NCBI GenBank assembly: GCA_013388905.1
Contig: JACAEI010000031.1
Location: 62,001 to 126,000, forward strand
Length of the DNA: 64,000 nucleotides
From: Candidatus Bathyarchaeota archaeon
GTDB taxonomy: Archaea; Thermoproteota; Bathyarchaeia; Bathyarchaeales; Bathycorpusculaceae
Direction: 5' to 3'
Below are positions 33,313 to 42,516 of the stretch, piece by piece (position 1 is the first letter of the stretch; every line of letters starts with the position of its first letter). Below the pieces are notes generated by a model that worked only from the letters and a program-made list of their open reading frames with translations, was not told where the DNA came from and searched no databases. The position numbers and the translations under genes were made by a program.

Positions 33313-34128
33313 CTATTCCTTCTCTATTAAAGTGCCTTCCACTTTTTCTCCTTTCAGAGCTTTGTAAATATAATTTGCTTTTGTGGCGTTTACGATTGTC
33401 ACGGAAATCCCTTTTTCTACAGCGGGTATAAGCTCTAACATTTTGCCGAACATGCCGCCGGTTACATCACAAGCTGAAGGCTTGCCAAGCTTATCCTTGA
33501 ACGTTTTCAACTCTTCTAATGTTAAATGACTGTAAAGTTTCGCGTTTTTCTCAATTTTAGGGTCATCATCACACAATCCATCCACATCGACGCCCATTAT
33601 GATTCGCTCTGCATTAAACTTTGTAGCAATATATGAAACAAGCTGATCACCAGATAATATTGTAAAGCCTAATTCCATGTCGAAAACTGCGTCGCCATAT
33701 GTCACAGGGAGAAAGCCCATATTTAATAGCATTTTTAATGTTGTTTCTTCGAAATGTTGAATTCTGCCCTTTTTCGTTATTATGCATGAAGATGGAGTTA
33801 TGCTTACAGCGGGAATCTTACGCCAAATCAACGCGTCCATGAATAAGCCGTTAAGCATAGTCATAGCATAGTGAGTTTCTGCGAAACCAATTTTTTGGCT
33901 TTCTTCTTTGAATCCATCTTTTATAGCGTATTGTTGTGCGCTTGGGTGTCCGAAGCTTCCGCCACCATGGACGACGAATAAATCCTTGAGATTTGCTTCC
34001 TTTATTTCCTTTGCTAGACGCCTTATATTTTCCATCCGCGCTGTGAATTCTCCATTTTTGTCTGTGATTACGGAGCCACCGATTTTTAATATCGTAAGTT
34101 TAATTTTGCTCAATTCTGACACCTTCAT
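33313..34128 (-). CDS. ipk: Isopentenyl phosphate kinase
   Basis: 271 residues of the amino-acid-kinase fold. It phosphorylates isopentenyl phosphate to IPP in the archaeal mevalonate pathway. The N-terminal KIGGSVITDK holds phosphate and HGGGSFGHP carries the family's catalytic His; GVDVDGLCDDDP and DVTGGMFGK follow. It overlaps the mevalonate kinase gene by 29 bases. Its presence points to the archaeal route through isopentenyl phosphate rather than the eukaryotic diphosphomevalonate route. Confidence 0.95.
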   Translation of the reverse strand: MKVSELSKIKLTILKIGGSVITDKNGEFTARMENIRRLAKEIKEANLKDLFVVHGGGSFGHPSAQQYAIKDGFKEESQKIGFAETHYAMTMLNGLFMDALIWRKIPAVSITPSSCIITKKGRIQHFEETTLKMLLNMGFLPVTYGDAVFDMELGFTILSGDQLVSYIATKFNAERIIMGVDVDGLCDDDPKIEKNAKLYSHLTLEELKTFKDKLGKPSACDVTGGMFGKMLELIPAVEKGISVTIVNATKANYIYKALKGEKVEGTLIEKE

Positions 34129-35083
34129 CCGTTTTTCTAGCTACAAAAGGTCTTCCGCCAGCTCTTTGAATGGCTTCCAAGATATCTTCAAGTTTCTCAT
34201 TTTTACTTAGTGCAATCATGCAGCCTCCGCCTCCAGCACCAGTCAATTTTGCGCCTAGTGCTCCAGCTTTTCGAGCCGCATTTATGAGCCATTCTAGAGA
34301 TTCATCTGAAACGCCCACGCCATAAAGCAACGCATGATTAATGTTCATTAACTCTCCCAGAGTCTCCAAGTCATTCTCCTTCAACGCGTCCACAGCTCTT
34401 AAAACAACTTCACGAGCTGCCCACATAATGTGGTCGACAATCTGCGAATGTTTTTCTCGTAAATTCCTTACTTTTTCAACTTGCAGGCGAGTGGATCTTT
34501 CTACGCCTGTGTTTCCAATTATGAGCGGTATGTCCATGCTAACTTCTAACGGCTTAAACCCTGTATCTGTTTGAAACAAGAGCGCCCCACCGAATGTTGC
34601 GATCGCAGGATCTATTCCAGAAGGCGTACCATGCACAGTTTTTTCTGCTTCAAAGGAGACGCGTAGAATGTCTTCTTTTGTCATTTTCACACCTACTAAT
34701 TCTCCTACTGCTGCTGCCACGGCTGCTGCTACAGCTGCTGAAGAACCTAAGCCAGCGGCAACAGGCACTGTCGAGTTGATTTCAATGTTTAAGCCGACTC
34801 TTTCTCCATATTTTTCTAGGATTTTATCGACTGCTAGTTTGACTGGTTCAAATCGTGATTTGGCTTCTTTAGCGTCGCCTTGTTCGATTCTGAGGATTCC
34901 GTTTTCGAAACATCCAGAGAGATTCAGGTTTGCTGAGCGCATGTAGAGGCGTTTGTCTTTGCGGCTTTCCACATTTGCGTAGGCTCTTTTGTCTATGGCT
35001 AAAACTATGGCTGGTTCGCCGTAAACAACGAAGTGTTCTCCGAAAAGTATTACTTTAGCTGGAGCTGACGCAACAACCCCCAT
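34100..35083 (-). CDS. mvk: Mevalonate kinase
   Basis: 327-residue GHMP kinase. ASAPAKVILFGEHFVVYGEP opens the protein, the phosphate-binding loop is PVAAGLGSSAAVAAA, and the C-terminal motif is KLTGAGGGGCMIAL. It phosphorylates mevalonate at the 5-hydroxyl. The order MEMO-mvk-ipk-fni-prenyl synthase on one strand is a conserved archaeal isoprenoid block and continues directly into gltX. Confidence 0.95.
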   Translation of the reverse strand: MGVVASAPAKVILFGEHFVVYGEPAIVLAIDKRAYANVESRKDKRLYMRSANLNLSGCFENGILRIEQGDAKEAKSRFEPVKLAVDKILEKYGERVGLNIEINSTVPVAAGLGSSAAVAAAVAAAVGELVGVKMTKEDILRVSFEAEKTVHGTPSGIDPAIATFGGALLFQTDTGFKPLEVSMDIPLIIGNTGVERSTRLQVEKVRNLREKHSQIVDHIMWAAREVVLRAVDALKENDLETLGELMNINHALLYGVGVSDESLEWLINAARKAGALGAKLTGAGGGGCMIALSKNEKLEDILEAIQRAGGRPFVARKTDEGVRIEQN

Positions 35084-35092
35084 GATATATCA

Positions 35093-35944
35093 CTATTTTG
35101 TGAAACAGACGGCGGCATACCCTACGACACTTGAGTAGTCGCCAATAACATCTCCACTAGTTTTATAGCTTAATAATTTTGCCTCTTTCACTCCCAAACT
35201 TTTCGCAGCACTAATCAAGGCAACTATAGGACCATAACCGCAAGCACTAACATGTTGAAGTTCAATAACAGAATAGAATTTGTCTTCATCTATTGCTCCA
35301 ACAGCCTCAAGAGCTTGCCTATCTTTTTTCGCCGCTCTTTCTTGAGGCTCATAGTGCGTCATATCAGAAGAAGCAATAATAACAGCGTTTTTTCCAACTA
35401 AAACTTTAGCCACAGCTTTTCCAACTTCTTTGGCTGAAGTCAAGTCCTGCATAAGGAAGCAGATGGGTACAATTTTAAATTCTGAACCATAAAGATATTG
35501 AAGAAATGGAAGCTGAACTTCAATTGAGTGTTCAAAACGGTGGGCAGAATCGTCAACGTCAATTATACGTGATTCCTTCACAATTTTATTTGCTGTTTCA
35601 CCGTCTATTTCCACATCGCCCAAAGGTGTTCGCCAAAAACCTTCATTCATCACAGCCAAAGCACTGCCATAACCAGTATGATTTGGGCCGAAGATGACAG
35701 CAATGTTTGGTTTGCCATCTGAAGCAAGTCTATAATAAGCGTGGGCTGCTATAGGCCCGGAAAACATGTATCCTGCATGTGGACAAATCAAACCAGCAAC
35801 ATTTTTTAGGCTTGTCTTGGCAACTTCAGGAATTTTTCCTGGTCCAAGTGCGTTTAGAAAGCATTCTTCTATTTGTCTTTTTAATGATTCGGCGTCTGCT
35901 TCGTAGAATGCCCCTGCTTGTGTTGGACGCCGAATTTTGCTCAT
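35093..35944 (-). CDS. MEMO1-family protein (AmmeMemoRadiSam protein B)
   Basis: 283 residues with the family opening RRPTQAGAFYEADAESL, then LICPHAGYMFSGPIAAHAY, IFGPNHTGYG and IIASSDMTHYEPQERA. The conserved His and Cys residues resemble the non-haem dioxygenase site of the fold. Human MEMO1 binds copper; the archaeal role is unknown. It lies between rps2 and mvk, its usual archaeal place, 4 bases from rps2. Confidence 0.92.
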   Translation of the reverse strand: MSKIRRPTQAGAFYEADAESLKRQIEECFLNALGPGKIPEVAKTSLKNVAGLICPHAGYMFSGPIAAHAYYRLASDGKPNIAVIFGPNHTGYGSALAVMNEGFWRTPLGDVEIDGETANKIVKESRIIDVDDSAHRFEHSIEVQLPFLQYLYGSEFKIVPICFLMQDLTSAKEVGKAVAKVLVGKNAVIIASSDMTHYEPQERAAKKDRQALEAVGAIDEDKFYSVIELQHVSACGYGPIVALISAAKSLGVKEAKLLSYKTSGDVIGDYSSVVGYAAVCFTK

Positions 35945-35948
35945 TCCT

Positions 35949-36650
35949 TTAGGTTTCCTCCTCCTCTCTTGTGATTTTGGCTTCGAAATCGTCTATTGTC
36001 AAGGGCATGTCTTTGTCTGGTGACAGTTCTCCTCTTTCCCGCAATATTTGTCTTGCTAAAAGCCAATAGATGACCGCCAAGGCGCGTCTACCTTTATTGT
36101 TTGTGGGGATTACAAGGTCTACGTCCAAAAATTCGTTGTCTGTGCTGCAAAGGGCTATTACTGGTATACCAACCGAGGATGCTTCTTTGACTGCTTGGAA
36201 ATCAGCTTTAGGGTCGGACACAATCAGCACTTCTGGTTCAATACGATTTGGATAAAGCGGATTTGACAAAAGTCCAGGGATGAAACGCCCAATCACAGGG
36301 GTTGCTCCGGTTATTTCACAGAATTTTTTAGCCGGCTCTTGTGCATAAAGCCTAGAGGCCGCAACAGCAATCTTTGCGGGTTCAAATCTAGCTAGGAATT
36401 TAGCAGTTACCCTTATTCGATCATCTGTTTTTTTGACGTCTAACACGAATAAGCCGTCGGGTCTAACGCGGTATATGAATTGTTGCATGTCGCCTGTTTT
36501 CATTCTTGTTCCAATGTGGATGCCCGCAGACAGAAGTGTGTCTCTAGGCAGTAGAAGCTCTTCCTCTATGGCAGTAGGTGTTTCTTCATCAGATTTTCCC
36601 TCTCCTTTTGTTTCTTTGATTTCTTCATCTGACAAATTTTTCATCTCCAT
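35949..36650 (-). CDS. rps2: Ribosomal protein uS2
   Basis: 233 residues with an acidic N-terminal tail of about 30 residues and the archaeal S2 core (LLSAGIHIGTRMKTGDMQQFIY, DVKKTDDRIRVTAKFLA, FIPGLLSNPLYPN, IALCSTDNEFLDVDLVIPTNNKGRRALAVIYW). The start ATG shares one base with the enolase stop (36650). It is part of the small-subunit assembly and sits in the conserved rpoN-eno-rps2-MEMO order. Confidence 0.96.
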   Translation of the reverse strand: MEMKNLSDEEIKETKGEGKSDEETPTAIEEELLLPRDTLLSAGIHIGTRMKTGDMQQFIYRVRPDGLFVLDVKKTDDRIRVTAKFLARFEPAKIAVAASRLYAQEPAKKFCEITGATPVIGRFIPGLLSNPLYPNRIEPEVLIVSDPKADFQAVKEASSVGIPVIALCSTDNEFLDVDLVIPTNNKGRRALAVIYWLLARQILRERGELSPDKDMPLTIDDFEAKITREEEET

Positions 36651-37903
36651 TAAACGATTTTAAGCTCAGCCATTCTGGCTTTTTCTCCCAAGAACTGCTC
36701 AATCCTTATCAGCTCGTTTATTTTTGCTATACGTGTGCCTTCCACTATTCCCGTCTTTATGATAGGGCATTTTGAGGCCACAGCTAAATGTGCTATATGC
36801 CAATCACATGTGTCGCCTGAACGATGCGCCATCACAGGCACATATCCATTTCTTTTTGCCATTTCAATTGTTTCCCAAGCATCAGTCAGCGTGCCAACTT
36901 GATTCACTTTAATTATCACCGCGTTGGCTGCACCCATTTTTATTCCATGATTCAACCTTTCCACGTTGGTGGTAAAAAGGTCATCGCCACAAATCAGACA
37001 ACTTTTAGCCTTCTTTGTTAATTCTGCAAATCCTTCAAAATCTCTTTCGTGCAAGGGATCCTCAACATAGACTGGATGATACTTCTTAATAAGTCCTAAA
37101 ATAAACTCTATTTGTTCGCCAGAATCTCGGTTCTTTCCTTCCTTCTGGTAAATGTACGTTTCTTCCTTTTCACTCCACATTGAAGACGCAGCAACATCAA
37201 GACCGAAACCGCATTCAAAACCCAACTCATTTCCTACTTCAGCACATGCATCAGCTAAAATCTCTACTGCATCTAAATTTCCAACGTTTGCAACCCAAGC
37301 TCCTTCGTCGCTTCTTCCACCCCCAAAAAGCTTATCCTTTTTTTTCAAGGCAACGCCGATTCGGCGATGAACCAAGATATTGGCTTCAGCAGCTTCAAGA
37401 AAAGACTCAGCTTCGTAAGGTATGGATAGGAACTCTTGTATGTCTGGAGATTTTCCAAGCGCATGTTTTCCACCGCTTATTGTATTTCCAAGCGGGTATG
37501 GGAGCTCACGCGTAACCTGTCCTCCTAGAAATTGGAAAAGGAGTATGCCAAGAGAATTTGCAGCTGCCTCCGCATTTGCCAGGGATATAGCACAGGCTGT
37601 ATTACCGCCTATAACTCTAAAATCTTTTGAACCGTCAATTTCATGCAATATTCGATCTAATTCTTCTTGGGAATCAGCATTTAACCCAACAATTTCTGGA
37701 GCTATAAGCTCCTCAACTTTTTTTATTGCTTGATCCACTCCGCCTTGTGGATAATAAACCACTTCGGCTTTTCCGCGGCTTTCTCCAGCTGGTGCAGAGG
37801 CTCTTCCGAAACCTGAATTTGTTGTTATATCTACTTCTATGGTTTCTTGTCCTCTCGTGTTGAAAACTTTGCGAGCGATTATGTCTTCAATAACTGCGGA
37901 CAT
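36650..37903 (-). CDS. eno: Enolase
   Basis: 417 residues. It converts 2-phosphoglycerate to phosphoenolpyruvate in glycolysis and gluconeogenesis. Family motifs include VFNTRGQETIEVD, the Mg2+ ligands D and E in GLDVAASSMW, YVEDPLHERDFEGFAEL and ICGDDLFTTN, the catalytic Lys in AVIIKVNQVGTLTDAWE, and MAHRSGDTCDWHIAHLAVA, where bacteria have SHRSGET. The gene lies within the ribosomal protein/RNA polymerase operon, a common archaeal arrangement. Confidence 0.96.
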   Translation of the reverse strand: MSAVIEDIIARKVFNTRGQETIEVDITTNSGFGRASAPAGESRGKAEVVYYPQGGVDQAIKKVEELIAPEIVGLNADSQEELDRILHEIDGSKDFRVIGGNTACAISLANAEAAANSLGILLFQFLGGQVTRELPYPLGNTISGGKHALGKSPDIQEFLSIPYEAESFLEAAEANILVHRRIGVALKKKDKLFGGGRSDEGAWVANVGNLDAVEILADACAEVGNELGFECGFGLDVAASSMWSEKEETYIYQKEGKNRDSGEQIEFILGLIKKYHPVYVEDPLHERDFEGFAELTKKAKSCLICGDDLFTTNVERLNHGIKMGAANAVIIKVNQVGTLTDAWETIEMAKRNGYVPVMAHRSGDTCDWHIAHLAVASKCPIIKTGIVEGTRIAKINELIRIEQFLGEKARMAELKIV

Positions 37904-37924
37904 GTTTTTCTCCTATTTGCTCCT

Positions 37925-38155
37925 CTAATAATAGTTTCTCGCTTCCTTTCTTTTTTCAGCTTCTTCATAAAAGCGTAAAACTTCATCAATAATTTCCACA
38001 TGTGACAACAACATACGCCTGCAGCAATATCGCTTAATTCCTAAACTATCTAAAACGTCTGAAGCCTTTTCTCCAGCTTTAACTCTTGTAGCGAACTCTT
38101 CCCATGCGTCTCCAATTAGTTTGCCACATGTAAAACATCTTACTGGTATAATCAT
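37925..38155 (-). CDS. rpoN: RNA polymerase subunit N (Rpo10)
   Basis: 76 residues with zinc ligands in RCFTCGK near the N-terminus and the CC pair in [16 protein letters not shown]; these make the atypical zinc site of Rpb10/RpoN. It is required for assembly of the D-L-N-P platform. It lies between S9 and enolase, with 12 and 21 bases on either side. The usual downstream rpoK is not present here. Confidence 0.96.
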   Translation of the reverse strand: MIIPVRCFTCGKLIGDAWEEFATRVKAGEKASDVLDSLGIKRYCCRRMLLSHVEIIDEVLRFYEEAEKRKEARNYY

Positions 38156-38167
38156 GTCAATTCTTCC

Positions 38168-38578
38168 TTATCTGTAGCTTTTCTGATCTCTAGCGCGCGC
38201 ACCAGGGCCTCCAAATTTTTTAGACTCTTTTTTCCTGGAATCGCCAACAATCATCGCCCTATCATATTCGGTGAAAACCGTGCGCAAGTGTGTGCTTTTA
38301 GTCCACTTCAATAAAGCGTTAGCAACTGCCATTCTTGCAGCTTCTGCTTGCCCCATGAAACCTCCTCCAGATACTTTAATATCCATGTCTAACTGTTTCC
38401 AGACTTCATCTCCCGCTTGCAAAAGCGGCTCCATAATTTTTTCGCGGGCGATTTCAGGGTCAAAAATTTCTATTGGAATTCTGTTGATGTATACTTTTCC
38501 CGTTCCAGGTTTGACAACAGCCCTTGCTATAGCTGTTTTTCTTTTTCCGCTAATAACTAAAACTTTTTTAGTTGGCAT
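38168..38578 (-). CDS. rps9: Ribosomal protein uS9
   Basis: 136 residues with the core of S9 (SGKRKTAIARAVVKPGTGKVYIN, VSGGGFMGQAEAARMAVANALL) and the basic tail (RKKESKKFGGPGARARDQKSYR) that reaches the decoding centre. It lies 2 bases after L13 in the conserved L18e-L13-S9-RpoN order. Confidence 0.97.
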   Translation of the reverse strand: MPTKKVLVISGKRKTAIARAVVKPGTGKVYINRIPIEIFDPEIAREKIMEPLLQAGDEVWKQLDMDIKVSGGGFMGQAEAARMAVANALLKWTKSTHLRTVFTEYDRAMIVGDSRKKESKKFGGPGARARDQKSYR

Positions 38579-38580
38579 AA

Positions 38581-39024
38581 CTATTCACCCGGGTTCCATC
38601 CCACTTCTTTGGCTAGTTCACTAACCGTAAAGTAAGGACACTTTAGTTTTTGGGCATGGGCGTCTGCTAATGTTTCCGTTTTATGTTCCTTTAACTCTTC
38701 TGGCATACCAATAAACACCTTAAGACGTTTGTAAGCTTGTTTACCCTTTGGTTGTCTGTATGGAAGCATACCTCGCACAGTTCTTCTGACTATTCTGTCT
38801 GGCCTTTTATAGTGGAGTGGTCCTTTTTCTGGGTAGCCTACTTCCAAAAATTCTTTAGCTTCTATAACCTTGCTTTTCTTTTTCCCGGAAATTACAGCTT
38901 TTTCGGCGTTCACGATTATTATTTCTTCACCATTTAGTAAGCGCTTGGCAATTATGCTTGCCATTCTGCCAATGATAAGTCCTTCAGCATTTATTATTGA
39001 TGCTGACTTGTTTATAGATTTCAT
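38581..39024 (-). CDS. rpl13: Ribosomal protein uL13
   Basis: 147 residues from the ATG at 39024. The core includes IINAEGLIIGRMASIIAKRLL, GPLHYKRPDRIVRRTVRGMLPYRQPKG and KRLKVFIGMPEEL, all typical of L13. TTG at 39036 would add four residues but overlaps the L18e stop, and GGTGAGAG looks like the ribosome-binding site for the ATG. It is a large-subunit assembly protein. Confidence 0.95.
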   Translation of the reverse strand: MKSINKSASIINAEGLIIGRMASIIAKRLLNGEEIIIVNAEKAVISGKKKSKVIEAKEFLEVGYPEKGPLHYKRPDRIVRRTVRGMLPYRQPKGKQAYKRLKVFIGMPEELKEHKTETLADAHAQKLKCPYFTVSELAKEVGWNPGE

Positions 39025-39028
39025 TCTC

Positions 39029-39391
39029 TCACCCAATTATCTTGATATTCGAGCCTTTTGGATTTTTCTTGATAAGCTCAGAAAATGACAGATGTTTGCC
39101 CTTAGCCGCCTTTATTTTCTCCTTTGCTTTTCCCGAGAGAGCGAAAGCTGTTACTGTTATTGGATGGTTTATTTCACCTGCACCTAGCACCTTACCCGGA
39201 ACAACCACCATCTCATTCTTTTGTGTGTATCTGTTTAAGCGGCTTAAATTTACAGCTACACGTTTCCTCCTCGGCTTGGCTAGGCGTTCAGCAATGTCTC
39301 TCCAAATTTCAGCCTTATTTTCTTTGCTTTGCTTTTTTAGAAAATGAATAAGATCTAGAAGTTCTGGATTTGTCGCTTTAGCTTTCCTCAA
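39029..39391 (-). CDS. rpl18e: Ribosomal protein eL18
   Basis: 120 residues with the archaeal L18e pattern (ATNPELLDLIHFLKKQSKENKAEIWRDIAERLAKPRR, VVVPGKVLGAGEINHPITVTAFALSGKAKEKI). It overlaps the end of rpoD by 14 bases and precedes L13 by 4 bases, so it is translationally linked on both sides. Confidence 0.96.
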   Translation of the reverse strand: MRKAKATNPELLDLIHFLKKQSKENKAEIWRDIAERLAKPRRKRVAVNLSRLNRYTQKNEMVVVPGKVLGAGEINHPITVTAFALSGKAKEKIKAAKGKHLSFSELIKKNPKGSNIKIIG

Positions 39392-40199
39392 CCTTCTTCA
39401 CCTTAATTTGAGTTTCAAATTCTTTTAGCTGTTTATCCAAAATTTTAACGGCTTCTGAAAGTATTCGCTCGGGAGGAAGCACTCCTGATGATTCAAGACT
39501 AAATATGAACATGTCTTTTTCCCAAGTAACTTCTATTGATGGTGGATTTTGCGTGCAAGCTTTAACACAATCCATACAAAGAATACAAGCCATTAAATTG
39601 CGAACTTCTATTTTGTTGCCTGTTTTGGCGAAAACATTTCTGGGGCAAATGTCCGCGCATTTTCCACAGTTATCACAGTTTTTGGAAATTTTTATTTTCG
39701 GCACATATTTATATGTGCACATTGAGACTGGTTGCCATTTCGCATGATTCTTTCCCTTCCCAAGTCTTACATAGGCTTCAAGCCTAATTTTCTGCTCTTT
39801 CGCCAATTTCATTATCGGAATCTTTTCGCTTACCGGCATTATATCAGGGTTTTCCGATTTCAACTCGCCTGAGTAAACAGTCTTTGTCCCTTCCTTTGCT
39901 TCCACATCTAACGTAAGTGTAACCCTACAAAGGTTGCATCCAAACTCGCTTTTGCATGGACATTCTTCGGGCAAATTATAACTATCCAAATCGGTTTTAA
40001 GAGGGATAAGACCCAGTCTATGCGCTATAACTTCATCTTGTAGTATGGAAGAGTTTTCAAGCATTACAATTTCATCTACAGCCATACATGGAACTTCAGT
40101 CAGTATTACCCTTCTCAAAGCATTTACATATGGAACATCAACTCCGCGAATGAGTAGACGCATGCTTTTATCGTCTTTTTCGAGCACTTCAATTTCCAC
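39378..40199 (-). CDS. rpoD: RNA polymerase subunit D (Rpo3) with two [4Fe-4S] motifs
   Basis: 273 residues. The Rpb3/alpha-like part opens with the DVPYVNALRRVILTEVPCMA dimerisation segment. An inserted ferredoxin-like domain has complete ligand sets C175/C178/C181 with C215, and C205/C208/C211 with C185, so two [4Fe-4S] clusters are possible. C80, C82, C88 and C91 add a further Cys group. D pairs with L to nucleate the polymerase. The start is GTG. A 103-base gap separates it from S11. Confidence 0.96.
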   Translation of the reverse strand: MEIEVLEKDDKSMRLLIRGVDVPYVNALRRVILTEVPCMAVDEIVMLENSSILQDEVIAHRLGLIPLKTDLDSYNLPEECPCKSEFGCNLCRVTLTLDVEAKEGTKTVYSGELKSENPDIMPVSEKIPIMKLAKEQKIRLEAYVRLGKGKNHAKWQPVSMCTYKYVPKIKISKNCDNCGKCADICPRNVFAKTGNKIEVRNLMACILCMDCVKACTQNPPSIEVTWEKDMFIFSLESSGVLPPERILSEAVKILDKQLKEFETQIKVKKVEES

Positions 40200-40302
40200 T
40201 TAATATGACACTCCACAATAGGCTACGATAACCTGTGCCGTTCAATAGAATACTAGTGGATTATTTCAATTTTTCTGTTAAAAGAAGAATAACATAAATC
40301 AG

Positions 40303-40707
40303 CTAGACTCTTCTTCCCCTTCTACCGCCTGGTCTTCTCGTACCATCATGGGGGATAGGCGTAACTTCCTCAATGCGTCCTATTTGGAAACCAACTCTGG
40401 CTAAGGCTCTTATAGCTGCTTGGGCGCCTGGACCTGGGGTTCTTGGTCTTGAGCCTCCTGGTGCGCGCACTTTGATGTGTATGGCTGTTATTCCCTTGTC
40501 TTTGGCTATTTCCGCTACTGCATTTGCTGAACGCATGGCGGCATAAGGTGAAGATTCCATCCTATCCGCTTTAACGAACATTCCGCCAGACGCTCTAGCT
40601 ATTGTCTCTGCACCTGAAATGTCCGTTATGTGAATTAACGTATTATTGTAGGAACTGTAAATATGAACAACTGCCCATTTCTCTGCTTTCTTGCCTGAAC
40701 TGCTCAT
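40303..40707 (-). CDS. rps11: Ribosomal protein uS11
   Basis: 134 residues with [24 protein letters not shown], the [17 protein letters not shown] stretch, [23 protein letters not shown], and the basic end [18 protein letters not shown]. Together these identify S11 of the platform. ATGA overlap with the S4 gene indicates coupling. Confidence 0.98.
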   Translation of the reverse strand: MSSSGKKAEKWAVVHIYSSYNNTLIHITDISGAETIARASGGMFVKADRMESSPYAAMRSANAVAEIAKDKGITAIHIKVRAPGGSRPRTPGPGAQAAIRALARVGFQIGRIEEVTPIPHDGTRRPGGRRGRRV

Positions 40708-41273
40708 TGCTCTTTCTCCTTCGTTTCGCTTGATTTAGCCTCGGTTGATGGCGCAATGGTTATTGTTTGGCGTAATGGGTGACTTGGATTTGAAAAGGGG
40801 CTTTTAGGCGTATATGCTATCTGGTTTTCTTCTTCTCTAGTCACAATATAGCTTGGTGTAGTCACCTTTCTATTTCCTACTGTTATATGTCCGTGAGTTA
40901 TGAGTTGACGCGTCTGATAGATGCTTTTGGCTAACCCCTTACGGAAAACAATAGTTTGAAGTCTCCTCTCAAGAATATCCTCTATAGTCAAGTCTAAAAC
41001 ATCATCCAAAACCGCGTTTTCATTAAGCACGCCTAGTTTCTTTAAGTGCGCAAGAAGTTCTCTTTCCATTTTTTCCCGTTCCTTAGGTGATTTACCTATA
41101 AGTGAACGGGCTATTCCTCTAAACTTTGATAACATGGTTTCGTGGCGCCATAATTCATGCTTGTTTCTGAGACCGTATTGACCTAAAAATTTGAGTTCGT
41201 CTTTAAGAATGTCGCTTCGCCATGGAAAACGCGGTGTCACATATTTTTTTCTCTGCTTTTTAATGTCGCCCAT
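40704..41273 (-). CDS. rps4: Ribosomal protein uS4
   Basis: 189 residues with [29 protein letters not shown], the S4 RNA-binding domain ([42 protein letters not shown]), and an acidic/Ser-rich tail. It is a primary 16S binder and lies between S13 and S11 with 2- and 4-base junctions. Confidence 0.98.
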   Translation of the reverse strand: MGDIKKQRKKYVTPRFPWRSDILKDELKFLGQYGLRNKHELWRHETMLSKFRGIARSLIGKSPKEREKMERELLAHLKKLGVLNENAVLDDVLDLTIEDILERRLQTIVFRKGLAKSIYQTRQLITHGHITVGNRKVTTPSYIVTREEENQIAYTPKSPFSNPSHPLRQTITIAPSTEAKSSETKEKEQ

Positions 41274-41275
41274 GG

Positions 41276-41752
41276 CTACCCACCTTCAGGCGCTGCTGGC
41301 CTAACAAGTGCTTTCTTCTTAACTCCGAGAGCCTTTCCGGATCTGCCCGTGGTTTTGGTTCGTTGTCCCCGTACTTTCAATCCATAAGCGTGGCGGTATC
41401 CACGCCACGATTTCATTACTTTCATTTGCTCAATATCAGTTTTAGTTTTTAAAACAAGATCTGCGCTAATTAGGTGTTGATCTTTACCCGTTTCCAAATC
41501 TTTTCTTCTGTTTAAAAACCAGTTGGGAATTCCATGCTTCACAGGGTCTTCAATTATTTCTTCTATCTTTTCAACGTCTGCTTCCGTTAAAAATCCGGCT
41601 CTCGTGTGGGGATCAATTCCTGCTTTCTTTAATATTGCGTTTGCGAGGTTTAGGCTTATTCCCTTAATTTTTCTTAGGGCGAAAGATACTTTTAGAGTGC
41701 CGTCTACGTCAGCGTCTGTTATTCGGAGGATATGGCGGAATTCTTTTGACAT
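41276..41752 (-). CDS. rps13: Ribosomal protein uS13
   Basis: 158 residues. FRHILRITDADVDGTLKVSFALRKIKGIS and the C-terminal SWRGYRHAYGLKVRGQRTKTTGRSG are diagnostic. It is the first gene of the long minus-strand run; the promoter is read at 41798-41807. No strong ribosome-binding sequence precedes it, in keeping with a short leader. Confidence 0.98.
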   Translation of the reverse strand: MSKEFRHILRITDADVDGTLKVSFALRKIKGISLNLANAILKKAGIDPHTRAGFLTEADVEKIEEIIEDPVKHGIPNWFLNRRKDLETGKDQHLISADLVLKTKTDIEQMKVMKSWRGYRHAYGLKVRGQRTKTTGRSGKALGVKKKALVRPAAPEGG

Positions 41753-41797
41753 TATTGTCGCCCTATAGTCTAAAGCTAACTACGAAATAAATTAGAG

Positions 41798-41807
41798 TTT
41801 ATTTAAA
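41798..41807 (-). promoter_or_regulatory. TATA element of the S13 ribosomal operon
   Basis: On the minus strand the region reads AAGG followed by TTTAAATAAA, a BRE-plus-TATA arrangement. A start site about 25 bases downstream, near 41776, would leave a leader of about 24 bases before the S13 ATG. This would drive the S13-to-RpoD part and perhaps the whole run to SRP19. The rest of 41808-42048 shows nothing clear. Confidence 0.6.
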
Positions 41808-42048
41808 CCTTACTGGTTGTTAACTGTCATATGCGTTAAAGAGAAAACCATTGAACCGAACCATAAGTAGTTAAACCGAAAGTTGGAGATGTCTACAGTA
41901 AGGCTATTTTTTCTGTTGCGAGATTCGAATATATGCTTAAATTAGAGTCTCCTTCATAGTTTGAAAAGGCGAGCAATTGTCAAATAATGAACGCAGTTTC
42001 CTTTCAAAGCCAATATTACTTGTATGATTCTAAATAATAAAACAGAGG

Positions 42049-42348
42049 ATGCCCTTTAAAGCGCTCAGCGATTTTTACAGAGTCGATGCTCCCTATTTGA
42101 AAGTTGTGTTGCCTAAAAAATATAGCAAAAGCGTTGGATGCTATGTTTCCAAAACCAATACAATTCATTTAAGTAGTGGAGAAAAACTTGAAGATCCGTT
42201 TGTGATTCTTCACGAGTTTTGTCATCATCTTCGGACGCATGACAGAAAACATCGGGGAACAGAAAAGTATGCCAACAAATTTGCAATGGATTTCATAGAA
42301 GCTTTCAAACCTTCTCGCAAGCATTCCTCCCATGTTTCCTACAAGTAA
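42049..42348 (+). CDS. Minimal zinc metallopeptidase-like protein (ImmA/IrrE-like)
   Basis: 99 residues with H55-E-F-C-H59 (HExxH) and a downstream E72-K-Y-A-N-K-F-A, the E..AN.FA pattern of ImmA/IrrE-type gluzincins, where the Glu is the third zinc ligand. There is no helix-turn-helix and no signal peptide. Members cut repressors or other regulators, but the target here is unknown. It stands alone 168 bases upstream of the proteasome gene. The protein is close to the smallest size expected for the fold. Confidence 0.7.
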   Translation: MPFKALSDFYRVDAPYLKVVLPKKYSKSVGCYVSKTNTIHLSSGEKLEDPFVILHEFCHHLRTHDRKHRGTEKYANKFAMDFIEAFKPSRKHSSHVSYK

Positions 42349-42516
42349 TGACGAGTGACACATCTAAAAATTCCATAATGATTGACCATGTTTTCAATAT
42401 AATGTCAAGGAACAATGTAACTTGCTAAAAGCATGGATTAATAGGAAAAGGTTTTTAGTTTAGTTGTTATATGAAAGTCTGCAAACGTATTTAGAATATT
42501 GTGAGGATGATAAGTG

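Noticed and set aside
41820-42048. Small gene or RNA in the gap between S13 and the zinc peptidase
   Set aside because: There is no frame with a family match, no stable hairpin and only short AACCGAA-like repeats; apart from the S13 promoter nothing is supported.
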